Below, piece by piece: positions 20,071 to 28,183 of a stretch of 64,000 nt of DNA. Position 1 is the first letter of the stretch. Each line of letters begins with the position of its first letter. The DNA lies in assembly GCF_003751845.1 (NCBI RefSeq), contig NZ_RJKQ01000003.1:248001-312000 (forward strand), written 5' to 3'. The notes under the pieces were generated by a model. It made no database searches and had not been told where the DNA came from. It saw nothing but the letters and a program-made list of their open reading frames with translations. The translations under genes were made by a program, and so were the position numbers. Source of the DNA: Enterobacter sp. BIGb0383. Its GTDB lineage: Bacteria; Pseudomonadota; Gammaproteobacteria; Enterobacterales; Enterobacteriaceae.

Positions 20071-21339
20071 ATGGAAAATACACCAACGAAAAACAGAACC
20101 GAGTATTACAAAATCAGTACCTTCATCTTTTTGTACTTCTTTACCTGGTCGGCAAGTATTGGTTTGCTGGCGATCTGGTTAGGACAAAAAGCGAATTTAA
20201 GCGGGACGGTAATCGGCACGGTCTTTGCGGTTAACGGTATCTTCTCGGTAATTCTTAAACCGATCTACGGCTACATTCTCGACAAAATAGGCATGAGCAA
20301 ATACCTGCTCTATTTTGTGGTCGCCATGTCGGCACTGATGGCTCCGTTCTTTATTTATGTTTACCAGCCGCTGCTGATTTCCAACACCATGCTGGGGATT
20401 GTCGTCGGGGCGATCTATTTAAGCTTCGCGTGGTATGCCGGTGTTGCCGCCTGCGAATCCTATACCGACCGCTTTAGCCGCCTGAACGGCATGGAGTTCG
20501 GCCAGATCCGCATGTGGGGATCGCTGGGTTGGGCGGTGGCGTCATCGTTCTCCGGCCTGCTGTTTAACCTCTCTCCGGCCTATAACTTTATTCTCGGCAG
20601 CGTGGCGTCACTGGTGATGCTGGTGGTGCTGCTTAGCCTGAAAGTGAACGTTAACTCCGCCCATGCCGGTGAAGTGCTGGCCAAAGAAAAAATCGTTCCG
20701 GCGGACGTCTATGCGCTGCTGAAAAGTCGCAAATTCTGGGCATTCTGTCTGTACGTGGCGGGCGTAGCCTGGATGATGTTTATCGCCGAACAGCAGTTCT
20801 CGCGCTACTTCGTCACCTTCTTCGACGATATTCATCAGGGCAACGCCGTCTTTGGCTATCTGGGCACCGTGCAGTCGGCGATGGAATTCCTGATGTATAT
20901 GGTGATCCCGCTGTTTGTGAATTATATCGGGGCCAAACGCGGTCTGTTAATTGTCGGGCTGGTGGTCGGTGCACGTCTGATTATTTCCGGGCTCGCCGAT
21001 TCGCACCTGTTAATTTCCGTGCTGAAACCGCTCTACGGTCTGGAAATCTGTCTGCTGCTGGTCTCAGTCTTTAAATATATCGCCGAGCATTTCGACAAGC
21101 GTGTGAATGCCACCATGTATCTGCTGGGCTATCAGGCGATGCTCTACGTCGGCAACGTTGTGGTCTCCTCGCCTGCGGGCCTGCTGTATGACCGGATTGG
21201 CTTCGAGCATACCTATATCATTATGGGCTCCATCGCCCTGCTGTTTACCGTGATATCCGCCTTCACTCTTTCGGCCTGCCAGAGCAAATGGCGCCAGCGT
21301 GCGCCGCTGGATATTGCCGGAAGTCATACTGCACGTTAA
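20071..21339 (+). CDS. Oligosaccharide:H+ symporter (LacY-like MFS)
   Basis: The 422-residue membrane protein has 12 predicted helices and aligns by eye with the LacY/RafB family. The segment ESYTDRFSRLNGMEFGQIRM, followed by WGSLGWA, corresponds to the LacY region around Glu126, Arg144 and Cys148; here serine replaces the LacY cysteine. It should bring a di- or oligosaccharide into the cytoplasm using the proton gradient. It is 63 bases after the DUF2264 gene and 42 before the GH88 hydrolase, with which it is probably co-transcribed. The GAGGATAGT ribosome site supports the start. Confidence 0.9.
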   Translation: MENTPTKNRTEYYKISTFIFLYFFTWSASIGLLAIWLGQKANLSGTVIGTVFAVNGIFSVILKPIYGYILDKIGMSKYLLYFVVAMSALMAPFFIYVYQPLLISNTMLGIVVGAIYLSFAWYAGVAACESYTDRFSRLNGMEFGQIRMWGSLGWAVASSFSGLLFNLSPAYNFILGSVASLVMLVVLLSLKVNVNSAHAGEVLAKEKIVPADVYALLKSRKFWAFCLYVAGVAWMMFIAEQQFSRYFVTFFDDIHQGNAVFGYLGTVQSAMEFLMYMVIPLFVNYIGAKRGLLIVGLVVGARLIISGLADSHLLISVLKPLYGLEICLLLVSVFKYIAEHFDKRVNATMYLLGYQAMLYVGNVVVSSPAGLLYDRIGFEHTYIIMGSIALLFTVISAFTLSACQSKWRQRAPLDIAGSHTAR

Positions 21340-21381
21340 TGCGAATAACCGATTTGTTGCTGTCAAAAAAGGAACCGAAAT

Positions 21382-22572
21382 ATGTTAAAGCATATCGCTG
21401 AGGAGACCCTGCGCGACTTCCCTGGCACTCCGCATCATCCGCAGGCGCTGCGTGATGAGCTGGGCGCGGCGCGCAGTCATGTCCTTGCCCTGATAGGCCG
21501 TCATTTAGCGGAGTTCGGTGAGCGTTTCCCGGCAGAAACCTGCGTTAAAGGCTACTACCCGCTGACCGACAACGTCGAATGGACCACCAGCTTCTGGACC
21601 GGGCAGCTGTGGCTGGCGTGGGAGATGAGCGGTGATGCGACCTTCCGCGAGATGGCGGAAAAGCACGTGCGCTCCTTCGGGCTGCGTATCGCCGGACGTC
21701 AGGACACCAATACCCACGATCTTGGGTTCCTGTATACGCTCTCCTGCGTGGCGGGCTGGCGTCTGACCGGCAACCGCGATGCCCGTGGTTTTGCGTTGCA
21801 GGCGGCGGAAGCGCTGCTGGAGCGTTTCCATCCAAAGGCGCACATTATCCAGGCCTGGGGCGATTTGCAGGATCCTGAGCAGGCCGGAAGGATGATTATC
21901 GACTGCAATATGAACCTGCCGCTGCTCTACTGGGCCAGCGAACAGACCGGCGATCCGCGCTTTGCCAGTGCGGCGCAGGCCCACGTGATGCAGGCGGCAA
22001 AGTATCTGATCCGCGAAGATGCCTCGACCTTCCATACCTACTATATGGATGTGAAAACCGGCGAGCCGCGCTACGGCAACACCCAGCAAGGCTATGCGGA
22101 CGACTCCTGCTGGTCGCGCGGTCAGGCGTGGGGGATTTACGGTTTCCTGCTGAGCTATATCTATACCGGCGATGCGAGCATGATTACCCTGTCGAAGCGG
22201 CTGGCGAACTACTTCCTTAACCGCCTGCCGGAGGATCACGTTTGTCACTGGGATCTGGCGCTGGTCGGCACCGATGCACTGCGTGACTCTTCCTCGGCGG
22301 CGATTGCCGCCTGTGGCCTGCTGGAGCTGGTGAAGCACCTACCGGTGACCGATCCGGACCGGGAACGCTATCAGCTCTGGGCGACGGAGATTGTGCTCTC
22401 CCTGTCGCGGCACTATGTCAGCGGGCTTGAGGAGGCGGGTAACGGCGTGCTGAAGCACTCGGTCTATCATCTCTCCAGCAACAAAGGCGTGGACGAGTGC
22501 AGCAGCTGGGGGGATTACTTCTACGTTGAAGCCCTGGCGCGCGTGAGCCAGAGCTGGAAGCTCTACTGGTAA
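21382..22572 (+). CDS. GH88-family unsaturated glucuronyl hydrolase
   Basis: This 396-residue protein without a signal peptide is an (alpha/alpha)6-barrel hydrolase of family GH88. These enzymes hydrate the 4,5-unsaturated uronic acid left by polysaccharide lyases and so release it from oligosaccharides. THDLGFLYTLSCVAGWRL and MIIDCNMNLPLLYWASEQTG carry the two aspartates used for catalysis in the family; SCWSRGQAWGIYGF is a further conserved segment. The cytosolic location and the adjacent symporter imply that unsaturated oligosaccharides are imported intact. The exact polymer (glycosaminoglycan, pectin side chain, xanthan- or gellan-like) cannot be told. Confidence 0.92.
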   Translation: MLKHIAEETLRDFPGTPHHPQALRDELGAARSHVLALIGRHLAEFGERFPAETCVKGYYPLTDNVEWTTSFWTGQLWLAWEMSGDATFREMAEKHVRSFGLRIAGRQDTNTHDLGFLYTLSCVAGWRLTGNRDARGFALQAAEALLERFHPKAHIIQAWGDLQDPEQAGRMIIDCNMNLPLLYWASEQTGDPRFASAAQAHVMQAAKYLIREDASTFHTYYMDVKTGEPRYGNTQQGYADDSCWSRGQAWGIYGFLLSYIYTGDASMITLSKRLANYFLNRLPEDHVCHWDLALVGTDALRDSSSAAIAACGLLELVKHLPVTDPDRERYQLWATEIVLSLSRHYVSGLEEAGNGVLKHSVYHLSSNKGVDECSSWGDYFYVEALARVSQSWKLYW

Positions 22573-22582
22573 CAACACTGCT

Positions 22583-22605
22583 GCGGCCAGGCGAGAGCTG
22601 GCCGC
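22583..22605. terminator. Hairpin between GH88 and GPH transporter genes
   Basis: GCGGCCAG and CTGGCCGC form a perfect 8-bp stem with a 7-base loop in the 84-base convergent gap. There is no T-run on either side, so it is only a weak terminator candidate. Confidence 0.4.
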
Positions 22606-22656
22606 GCGAGCAGAATGTTGCAGACCTCGCCGACGTAAGGCTGTGGGTGTCTTACA

Positions 22657-24189
22657 TTACTTATCCGCGTCCCATATCTCAGCATAAGAATAGCCGGTCA
22701 GATCCTCCACCACGCGCCGGGTATGCGGATCCACATCACTTTTTTTTCCTCCTTGCTGCAGGCGGGCAATCTCATCCTTGATGACCTTATGGGTCTGCGG
22801 ATTCAGGTTGAAGGAGCGGATGAGGTACAGCGAATACGCCAGGCAGATAAAGGGGATCACGATAAAGACGGTCATAATCGCTAACTGAGCGCTGTCGCTC
22901 TGTACGGACTGCGACTTGTCAAACCCGCCGAAGGCCAGAACCCAGCCAACGAGTGCGGAACCTACCGCCCCGGTAAGCTTACGGGTAAAGGTCTGGCAGG
23001 CGGCGAACGTCCCGGCGCGAAGCTTTGTCGACACCAGTGAGTCAACGTCGGGAACCAGCGGAATAACGTTCCAGACGGTGTATTCCATAGTCTGACGGCC
23101 CACCTGAAAGAGCGCGGTCAGCGCCAGGATGGTAGCAAAGGCGACGGCGTTCGAGAGCTGAATATTCAGGAGATAGAGTGCGGAGTAGTAAGCCAGCACG
23201 GCGATCATCATTGAAAATGCGACCGTCCAGAGCCACTTAGGCCCGAATTTATACATGCATAAGGTGGCGACGGGCACAACGAACAGGCCAATCAGCGACA
23301 GGGAAGATGCGGTCTGCGCCATCGCCTGCGACAGTCCGAGCATAAACGCGACGTAAAAGAAAAATGAGGTATTGAAACAGTCTTTGGCAAAATAGGAGAC
23401 AAAATAGATGATACAGGTTCTGCGACAGGCTTTTGTGCGCATGACATTACGGTATTCATTTAACGCAGTGCGGTAATTACGTGTTTCTTCAACCCGGTTT
23501 TTTTTCTCGAAGTTCTCTACGTAGGTGGGCGAAAATTCCCAGGTCGTATACCAGGTAATCATGGTGCCAAGAAACAGGAAAATACCAAACACAATACCGG
23601 AAATAGTGTAGGCAGTTGCGCTATCGTTGCCCAGGACGGAGAGTAATATTGCAGGGAGCCCTGTGACCGCGAAAGTACCAAATGCGGAGATAAACATGCG
23701 GACCGAGCTCATTTTAACCCGCTCATTTGCTTTATCCGTCATTTCCGTCGCCAGCGTTTCATACGCGATGCTGTTAAATGACTGCGCGGTATCAAGCAGA
23801 AGTAAAACGATAAAATACCAGAGGTACGAACCGACATGAACGGTGAATAGCAGCGGGAAGCAGAGCAGGGTGACGATGGCACCGATAAGAAACAGGCTGT
23901 GGCGGCGGCCGAAGCGACGTCCGATTGCGGTGCGAAATAGCTGGTCGGATACGCCGCCGATAACGCCGCAGACGACCATATCAACGATCTTCAACGCGAA
24001 GAGCATCGTGCCAACCAGGCCAGCATTAAGCCCGGCATAAGTGGTCAGAAACAGCATCAGATATGAACCGACAAGGGTTCCCCATGCGGAGCCGTTAAGG
24101 TCATTCATTCCATAACCTAATGAGCGCAGCATTGTGATAGGCTGTTTTTTATATATGCGCATTTTTTCGTAATTAAGTATTCCCGCCAT
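22657..24189 (-). CDS. GPH-family glycoside/oligosaccharide:cation symporter
   Basis: The 510-residue protein has about 12 membrane segments and the MelB-like GPH layout: MNDLNGSAWGTLVGSYLMLF, the inner loop DQLFRTAIGRRFGRRHSLFL after helix 2, and RKLTGAVGSALVGWVLAFGG late in the chain. The C-terminal cytoplasmic tail of about 60 residues (NPQTHKVIKDEIARLQQG onward) is long for the family. It is convergent with the GH88 gene and has its own upstream region. With a second, unrelated symporter on the island, it may carry a different oligosaccharide or the same one at a different affinity. AGGGAATACC precedes the ATG. Confidence 0.88.
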   Translation of the reverse strand: MAGILNYEKMRIYKKQPITMLRSLGYGMNDLNGSAWGTLVGSYLMLFLTTYAGLNAGLVGTMLFALKIVDMVVCGVIGGVSDQLFRTAIGRRFGRRHSLFLIGAIVTLLCFPLLFTVHVGSYLWYFIVLLLLDTAQSFNSIAYETLATEMTDKANERVKMSSVRMFISAFGTFAVTGLPAILLSVLGNDSATAYTISGIVFGIFLFLGTMITWYTTWEFSPTYVENFEKKNRVEETRNYRTALNEYRNVMRTKACRRTCIIYFVSYFAKDCFNTSFFFYVAFMLGLSQAMAQTASSLSLIGLFVVPVATLCMYKFGPKWLWTVAFSMMIAVLAYYSALYLLNIQLSNAVAFATILALTALFQVGRQTMEYTVWNVIPLVPDVDSLVSTKLRAGTFAACQTFTRKLTGAVGSALVGWVLAFGGFDKSQSVQSDSAQLAIMTVFIVIPFICLAYSLYLIRSFNLNPQTHKVIKDEIARLQQGGKKSDVDPHTRRVVEDLTGYSYAEIWDADK

Positions 24190-24260
24190 ACAGGTATTCC
24201 CTTTGCTATTGCAAAGATTTAATCCTGAGGATGTCGGCAGTCTGGCTCAATTCCGTTATT

Positions 24261-24277
24261 TCACAATCTGATTGTGA
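24261..24277 (-). promoter_or_regulatory. Palindromic operator candidate before the GPH transporter gene
   Basis: TCACAAT-CTG-ATTGTGA is a perfect 7+7 inverted repeat 72 bases upstream of the start. TTGTGA recurs at 24311-24316 in the similar context TTGTGAGATATTTAA. The half-site order is opposite to CRP. The regulator is not identified; the nearby AraC protein is one possibility. Confidence 0.4.
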
Positions 24278-24355
24278 TATTTAACAAATGCGTATTAGCT
24301 CCCATAATCGTTGTGAGATATTTAATTGTTTCAGTGGCGTAATAGATTGCGGGAA

Positions 24356-24383
24356 ATAAAAAAGCCAGCGACGCTGGCTTTTA
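24356..24383 (-). terminator. Terminator after ygiN
   Basis: Read on the minus strand AAAGCCAG-CGTCG-CTGGCTTTTTTA forms an 8-bp stem with a T-run, 28 bases after the ygiN stop. Confidence 0.82.
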
Positions 24384-24410
24384 ATCGAACAGGTTTCTAT
24401 CAATACTGGC

Positions 24411-24725
24411 TTAAACCCCGGATTCCAGAATACGGATCTGGGTTTCCAGGACGCTGCCTTTCACCGCCTCGCCCCACGCCTTCATATGCGGCGTTTGCAG
24501 ATGCGCTTCAAGGTGCGCCACGCTTTCCCACTGCTCCACCATAATAATGGAGTCCGGGGCGGTGGTCTGGAAGCTCACGCCAGCGGCGTGATCCACCATC
24601 GGCGCGTAGCCGTGGCAGCCTGCTTCCTGCAGTACGGCAGGGATAATTTTCGCGAACTCATCCAGCACGGCCTGACGGTGGTGTTGGCCCGGACGGGTAC
24701 GGATTTCAGCAATAATGGTCAACAT
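24411..24725 (-). CDS. ygiN: Probable quinol monooxygenase YgiN
   Basis: This 104-residue protein belongs to the ABM (antibiotic biosynthesis monooxygenase) fold. E. coli YgiN oxidises menadiol to menadione and works with MdaB in a quinone redox cycle. MLTIIAEIRTRPGQHHRQAV begins the dimeric ferredoxin-like fold and SIIMVEQWESVAHLEAHLQT is the conserved middle. It follows mdaB by 30 bases on the same strand, so the two form an operon. Confidence 0.94.
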   Translation of the reverse strand: MLTIIAEIRTRPGQHHRQAVLDEFAKIIPAVLQEAGCHGYAPMVDHAAGVSFQTTAPDSIIMVEQWESVAHLEAHLQTPHMKAWGEAVKGSVLETQIRILESGV

Positions 24726-24755
24726 GGTTAACTCCTTCTAATCACAGCCTCCCAG

Positions 24756-25337
24756 TTAAGCAAAAATTTCCGCCAGATGCTTGCGATATTCTGCGCTATA
24801 GCGTGGGACGTCCGGCATTTTCATCACATCGTTGGCGATAAAGGTCGGCAGCGCCTCCATCCCCAGGAACTGATTCGCCTTATGGAACGGCAGATAAACG
24901 CCGTCCACGCCCACGCCGTGGAAGAACTGCTCTTTGTCGGTGAATGCCTCCAGCGGGGCATTCCAGGTCAGGGAGAGCATATAGGTTTTGCCCTGGATCA
25001 GGCCGCCGGAGCCGTAATTTTTGCTGGCGTCGGAGCGGGTACGTCCGTCGCTGGCGTAAAGGGAACCGTGGCCTTCGGTAAACACGTCATCGATATATTT
25101 CTTCACGGTCCAGGGCGCGCCCATCCACCAGCCTGGCATTTGCCAGATAATGGTATCGGCCCACAGGAAATTCTGCACTTCTGCCGCGATGTCGTAGTCG
25201 GCATCGGCGCGGGTCACCCGGACATCATGCCCGACGTCGCGCAAAAAGCTTTCCGCGACCGCGGTCAGGGTGTCATTCAGCTGGCCGTTAGAGTGGGCGA
25301 ACTTTTTCGCACCGTTAATAATCAGGATATTGCTCAT
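24756..25337 (-). CDS. mdaB: NADPH:quinone oxidoreductase MdaB
   Basis: MdaB is a flavodoxin-fold FAD enzyme that reduces quinones by two electrons and protects against quinone toxicity. The start MSNILIINGAKKFAHSNGQL with AGGAG 8 bases upstream gives 193 residues, exactly the E. coli length; an ATG three codons earlier is less well placed. IIWQMPGWWMGAPWTVKKYI and LSLTWNAPLEAF are the flavin and active-site segments. In E. coli mdaB responds to QseBC; the qse genes follow directly upstream here. Confidence 0.95.
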   Translation of the reverse strand: MSNILIINGAKKFAHSNGQLNDTLTAVAESFLRDVGHDVRVTRADADYDIAAEVQNFLWADTIIWQMPGWWMGAPWTVKKYIDDVFTEGHGSLYASDGRTRSDASKNYGSGGLIQGKTYMLSLTWNAPLEAFTDKEQFFHGVGVDGVYLPFHKANQFLGMEALPTFIANDVMKMPDVPRYSAEYRKHLAEIFA

Positions 25338-25446
25338 GGGGGTCACTCCTCAAATCATTGCGTCTGGTCGCCATACTACGCCGCGCAGCGGAGCGATTAA
25401 ATGAGCAAAATGTGCAAAGACTTTTGCTGTAAAAGCAATAATACGC

Positions 25447-26802
25447 TTACCAGCTCACCGTCACGCAGAAACCCCCTTCGGGATGATTCGTAAAGGCGAC
25501 CGACATCTGATGCAGGGTCGCGATACGCTGAACAATCGACAAACCCAGACCGCTGCCGGTTTCATCCTGGCCCGGTGGGCGGTAGAAGCGCTCGCCGATA
25601 CGCACCAGGGCATCGGCGCTGACGCCGGGACCGTTATCGCGCACGGTAAAGCGCTGCGGATAAAGCGTGATGTCGATGATGCTGCCTGACGGGCTATAGC
25701 GCACCGCGTTATCCAGTAGATTGCGTACCAGCAGGCTGAGTAGCAGCGGCTGTCCGGTACGGGCGACGCCGGAGGCCTGAATATCCAGACGCACGTCAAT
25801 ACCGGCCTGGCGGGCGTGGCTCCAGATATCCATCACCGCAGACTGCAGCAGATCGTCCAGCGGAATGCGCTGTACGTCGTCGAGATTTTCCAGCGAGTCC
25901 AGCCGGGAGAGCGTCAGGAGCTGATCCACCAGGCGGCTGGCGCGATCGATACCTTCGTGCAGTTGGGTAAGGGCTTTGTTGCGGGTGTCGGGATCGTCCG
26001 GCGAGAGCTGGGCCACTTCGGTTTGCACTTTCAGCGCGGCCAGCGGGCTGCGTAGCTCATGAGCGGCGTCGGAGGTGAAGCGCCGCTCCCGGCCCATCAT
26101 GTCGCGGGTGCGGGCAAACAGCTGGTTCAGCGCGTCAACCAGCGGACGGACTTCGCCCGGTACGCCGCGTGCGTCCAGTTCATCGGTGGCGTCCGGCGAG
26201 CGCAGGCGCAGTGCCTGGGTCAGTTTTTTCAGCGGCCGCAGTTCGCGGCTAAGCAGAACGATCAGCAGCAGCAGCATCAGCGGCAGCGCTACCAGCCAGG
26301 GCATCAGCTGGGAGATAACAATGTCCCTCGCCATATCCTCACGGTATTCCCACTCCTGGCCGACGACAATGCGATGCTCGCCGTCGCGGGTGGTCAGCCA
26401 CACAAAGCGCCACGGATCGTCGTCGCCGCGAAGATTGCCGTTGTCGAAACCGTCCCGGCGATAGTGATAAGGAATGTCGTCGCCGTTATCGCCGTCGTTA
26501 ATCAGCATCTTACCGTCGCGGGTAAAGATAGCGAAGGCGAGGGCATCATCGTCGAGGTGGCCGTGCTTGAGCTTTTTGGCGGTGCGGATCTTCGGCTGCG
26601 TGGTGCGGATCTCATCGAGATTCATCACGCTCAGGCGCTTGGCGAACAGCATCTGCTGGGTATCGAACAGCTCATTAAGCTTATGGGTGGTTTGCTTCCA
26701 GGCTACCAGGCTGGCGCAGCTCCAGGCGATCAGCGCCAGCAGTAAGAAAAGGAGCGTCAGCCTGAGTCGCAGGCTAAGCCGCAGGCGGGAAATCAGTTTC
26801 AT
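25447..26802 (-). CDS. qseC: Sensor histidine kinase QseC
   Basis: QseC is the inner-membrane kinase reported to sense epinephrine, norepinephrine and AI-3 and to act on QseB. The 451 residues show two membrane helices (about 13-33 and 160-182) bracketing a periplasmic sensor rich in Asp. A HAMP-like linker follows, then the H-box [17 protein letters not shown] (phospho-His near 247), an N-box [15 protein letters not shown], and DNGPGV and [10 protein letters not shown] for ATP binding. Its ATG overlaps the qseB stop (ATGA), so the pair is coupled. Confidence 0.95.
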   Translation of the reverse strand: MKLISRLRLSLRLRLTLLFLLLALIAWSCASLVAWKQTTHKLNELFDTQQMLFAKRLSVMNLDEIRTTQPKIRTAKKLKHGHLDDDALAFAIFTRDGKMLINDGDNGDDIPYHYRRDGFDNGNLRGDDDPWRFVWLTTRDGEHRIVVGQEWEYREDMARDIVISQLMPWLVALPLMLLLLIVLLSRELRPLKKLTQALRLRSPDATDELDARGVPGEVRPLVDALNQLFARTRDMMGRERRFTSDAAHELRSPLAALKVQTEVAQLSPDDPDTRNKALTQLHEGIDRASRLVDQLLTLSRLDSLENLDDVQRIPLDDLLQSAVMDIWSHARQAGIDVRLDIQASGVARTGQPLLLSLLVRNLLDNAVRYSPSGSIIDITLYPQRFTVRDNGPGVSADALVRIGERFYRPPGQDETGSGLGLSIVQRIATLHQMSVAFTNHPEGGFCVTVSW

Positions 26803-27458
26803 ACATCACCTAAGGTGTAGCCAATCCCGTGAACGGTGCGGATAAAGTCGCTGCCCAGCTTGCGGCGCAGATGGTGAACGTGCACCTCGACCGCGTTACT
26901 GGAGACGTCGTCGTCCCAGGTATAAAGCTTTTCTTCAATCAGTTTACGCGGCAGCACGCGGCCCGCGTTGCGCATCAGCAGTTCCAGCAGGGCGAACTCT
27001 TTCGGTTTCAGCACCAGGGTTTCACCGTCGAGCGTGGCAACCAGATTGCCCGGGCTCAGGGTGACGCGACCGTGGCGCAGTTCGCTTTGGGCCTGGCCGT
27101 GGGCGCGACGGATCAGCGCCTCCAGCCGGGCGGCCACCTCGATCAGGGCAAAGGGTTTGCACAGATAGTCGTCGGCACCGAGGCGAAGCCCCTCTACGCG
27201 CTGGTTCAGGGCGTCGCGGGCGGTCAGGATCAGAACAGGTTCAGCATGGCGTTTTTCCCGCCACTCGCGCAGGATCTCCAGCCCGTCGATGCCCGGCAGC
27301 GTCAGGTCGAGGATCACCGCGTCATAGGGTGCGCTGTATAAGGCATTTTTCCCGGCGCTACCGTCGGTAAACCAGTCCGGGCTGAAGCCCATTTTGGCCA
27401 ACCCGGTTTTCAGTCCGTCGCCAATCAGCTTATCGTCTTCGATCAGTAAAATGCGCAT
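26799..27458 (-). CDS. qseB: Response regulator QseB
   Basis: QseB is an OmpR/PhoB-type regulator of 219 residues from [15 protein letters not shown], the family start. The receiver domain has the phospho-acceptor in [13 protein letters not shown] (Asp 51), with ILTARDA and [12 protein letters not shown]. The winged-helix DNA-binding domain has [16 protein letters not shown] and [20 protein letters not shown]. The frame is open 60 codons further upstream, but that part overlaps the promoter and has no homologous content. It is divergent from ygiW; a TTAAG direct repeat between them is a likely binding site. Confidence 0.96.
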   Translation of the reverse strand: MRILLIEDDKLIGDGLKTGLAKMGFSPDWFTDGSAGKNALYSAPYDAVILDLTLPGIDGLEILREWREKRHAEPVLILTARDALNQRVEGLRLGADDYLCKPFALIEVAARLEALIRRAHGQAQSELRHGRVTLSPGNLVATLDGETLVLKPKEFALLELLMRNAGRVLPRKLIEEKLYTWDDDVSSNAVEVHVHHLRRKLGSDFIRTVHGIGYTLGDV

Positions 27459-27544
27459 AGTACCGTCCTGGGTAAGTGCCTGCCTGGGGCCAGTAAACCC
27501 TCTCCGGGCGAGGCCTGTACAGAGAAAAATTATCTTTTTTTGAT

Positions 27545-27560
27545 TTAAGAAGTCGTTAAG
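27545..27560. promoter_or_regulatory. Candidate QseB (OmpR/PmrA-type) binding site
   Basis: TTAAG-AAGTCG-TTAAG is a direct repeat with an 11-base period, one DNA turn, in the qseB/ygiW divergent gap. OmpR-family dimers bind such tandem half-sites, and PmrA/QseB sites are TTAAG-like. It lies 87 bases from the qseB start and 50 from ygiW. Confidence 0.55.
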
Positions 27561-27609
27561 GACTGGGCGGTTTAATAGCGATGAAACGCATTTACAAGGA
27601 GAGATAGAG

Positions 27610-28011
27610 ATGAAAAAAATCGCTGCAATGACCGCCATTCTGGCACTGTGCTCGGCCCCGGCTTTTGCTGCTAATCCTGGCGGTTTTTCCGGTCCGGCAA
27701 CAACACAGACTCAGCAGACGCAAACCGGTGGTTTCCAGGGACCCAACGGCAGCAGCAGCACCGTTGCCAATGCGAAATCCCTGCGTGACGATACCTGGGT
27801 TACGCTGCGCGGCAATATCACCGAGCGTATCTCTGACGACCTGTACGTCTTTAAAGATGCTTCCGGCACCGTGAATGTCGATATCGACCACAAGCGCTGG
27901 AACGGGCAGACCGTGACCCCGCAGGATACGGTTGAAATTCAGGGTGAAGTCGATAAAGACTGGAACTCTGTCGAGATCGACGTGAAGCAGATCCGTAAAG
28001 TCAGTAACTGA
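27610..28011 (+). CDS. ygiW: Periplasmic BOF-family stress protein YgiW
   Basis: This 133-residue protein has a signal peptide cleaved after APAFA (about residue 20). A Gln/Thr/Gly-rich linker (GGFSGP and GGFQGP repeated) follows, then a bacterial OB-fold domain ([20 protein letters not shown] through [10 protein letters not shown]). The family (YgiW/YdeI/Omd) is tied to peroxide, cadmium and antimicrobial-peptide tolerance. It is divergent from qseBC, whose regulator is reported to control it. AAGGAGAG precedes the ATG. Confidence 0.94.
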   Translation: MKKIAAMTAILALCSAPAFAANPGGFSGPATTQTQQTQTGGFQGPNGSSSTVANAKSLRDDTWVTLRGNITERISDDLYVFKDASGTVNVDIDHKRWNGQTVTPQDTVEIQGEVDKDWNSVEIDVKQIRKVSN

Positions 28012-28015
28012 TCCC

Positions 28016-28046
28016 AAAAGGGCCGAATCATCGGCCCTTTTGCTTT
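28016..28046 (+). terminator. Terminator after ygiW
   Basis: AAAAGGGCCGA-ATCA-TCGGCCCTTTT, an 11-bp stem followed by a T-rich stretch, begins five bases after the stop codon. Confidence 0.85.
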
Positions 28047-28183
28047 TCCCGCCCCGCACGAAAGTTATTCGCCTCTCTGTGACTCCACGCTCTATATAAG
28101 GTAGTATCTGCGGCAATATTGCCTGCTGATATCCGTCACCTGTCGGGTATCGCCTGAGGCTTACAGTTGAGGAATCGTCAGTA

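Noticed and set aside
24261-24277. CRP site before the GPH transporter
   Set aside because: The half-sites are arranged TCACA...TGTGA, the reverse of the CRP order, so it was listed only as an unknown palindrome.
27459-27638. N-terminal extension of QseB
   Set aside because: The frame is open upstream, but the sequence overlaps the divergent promoter, and the family protein begins at MRILLIEDD.
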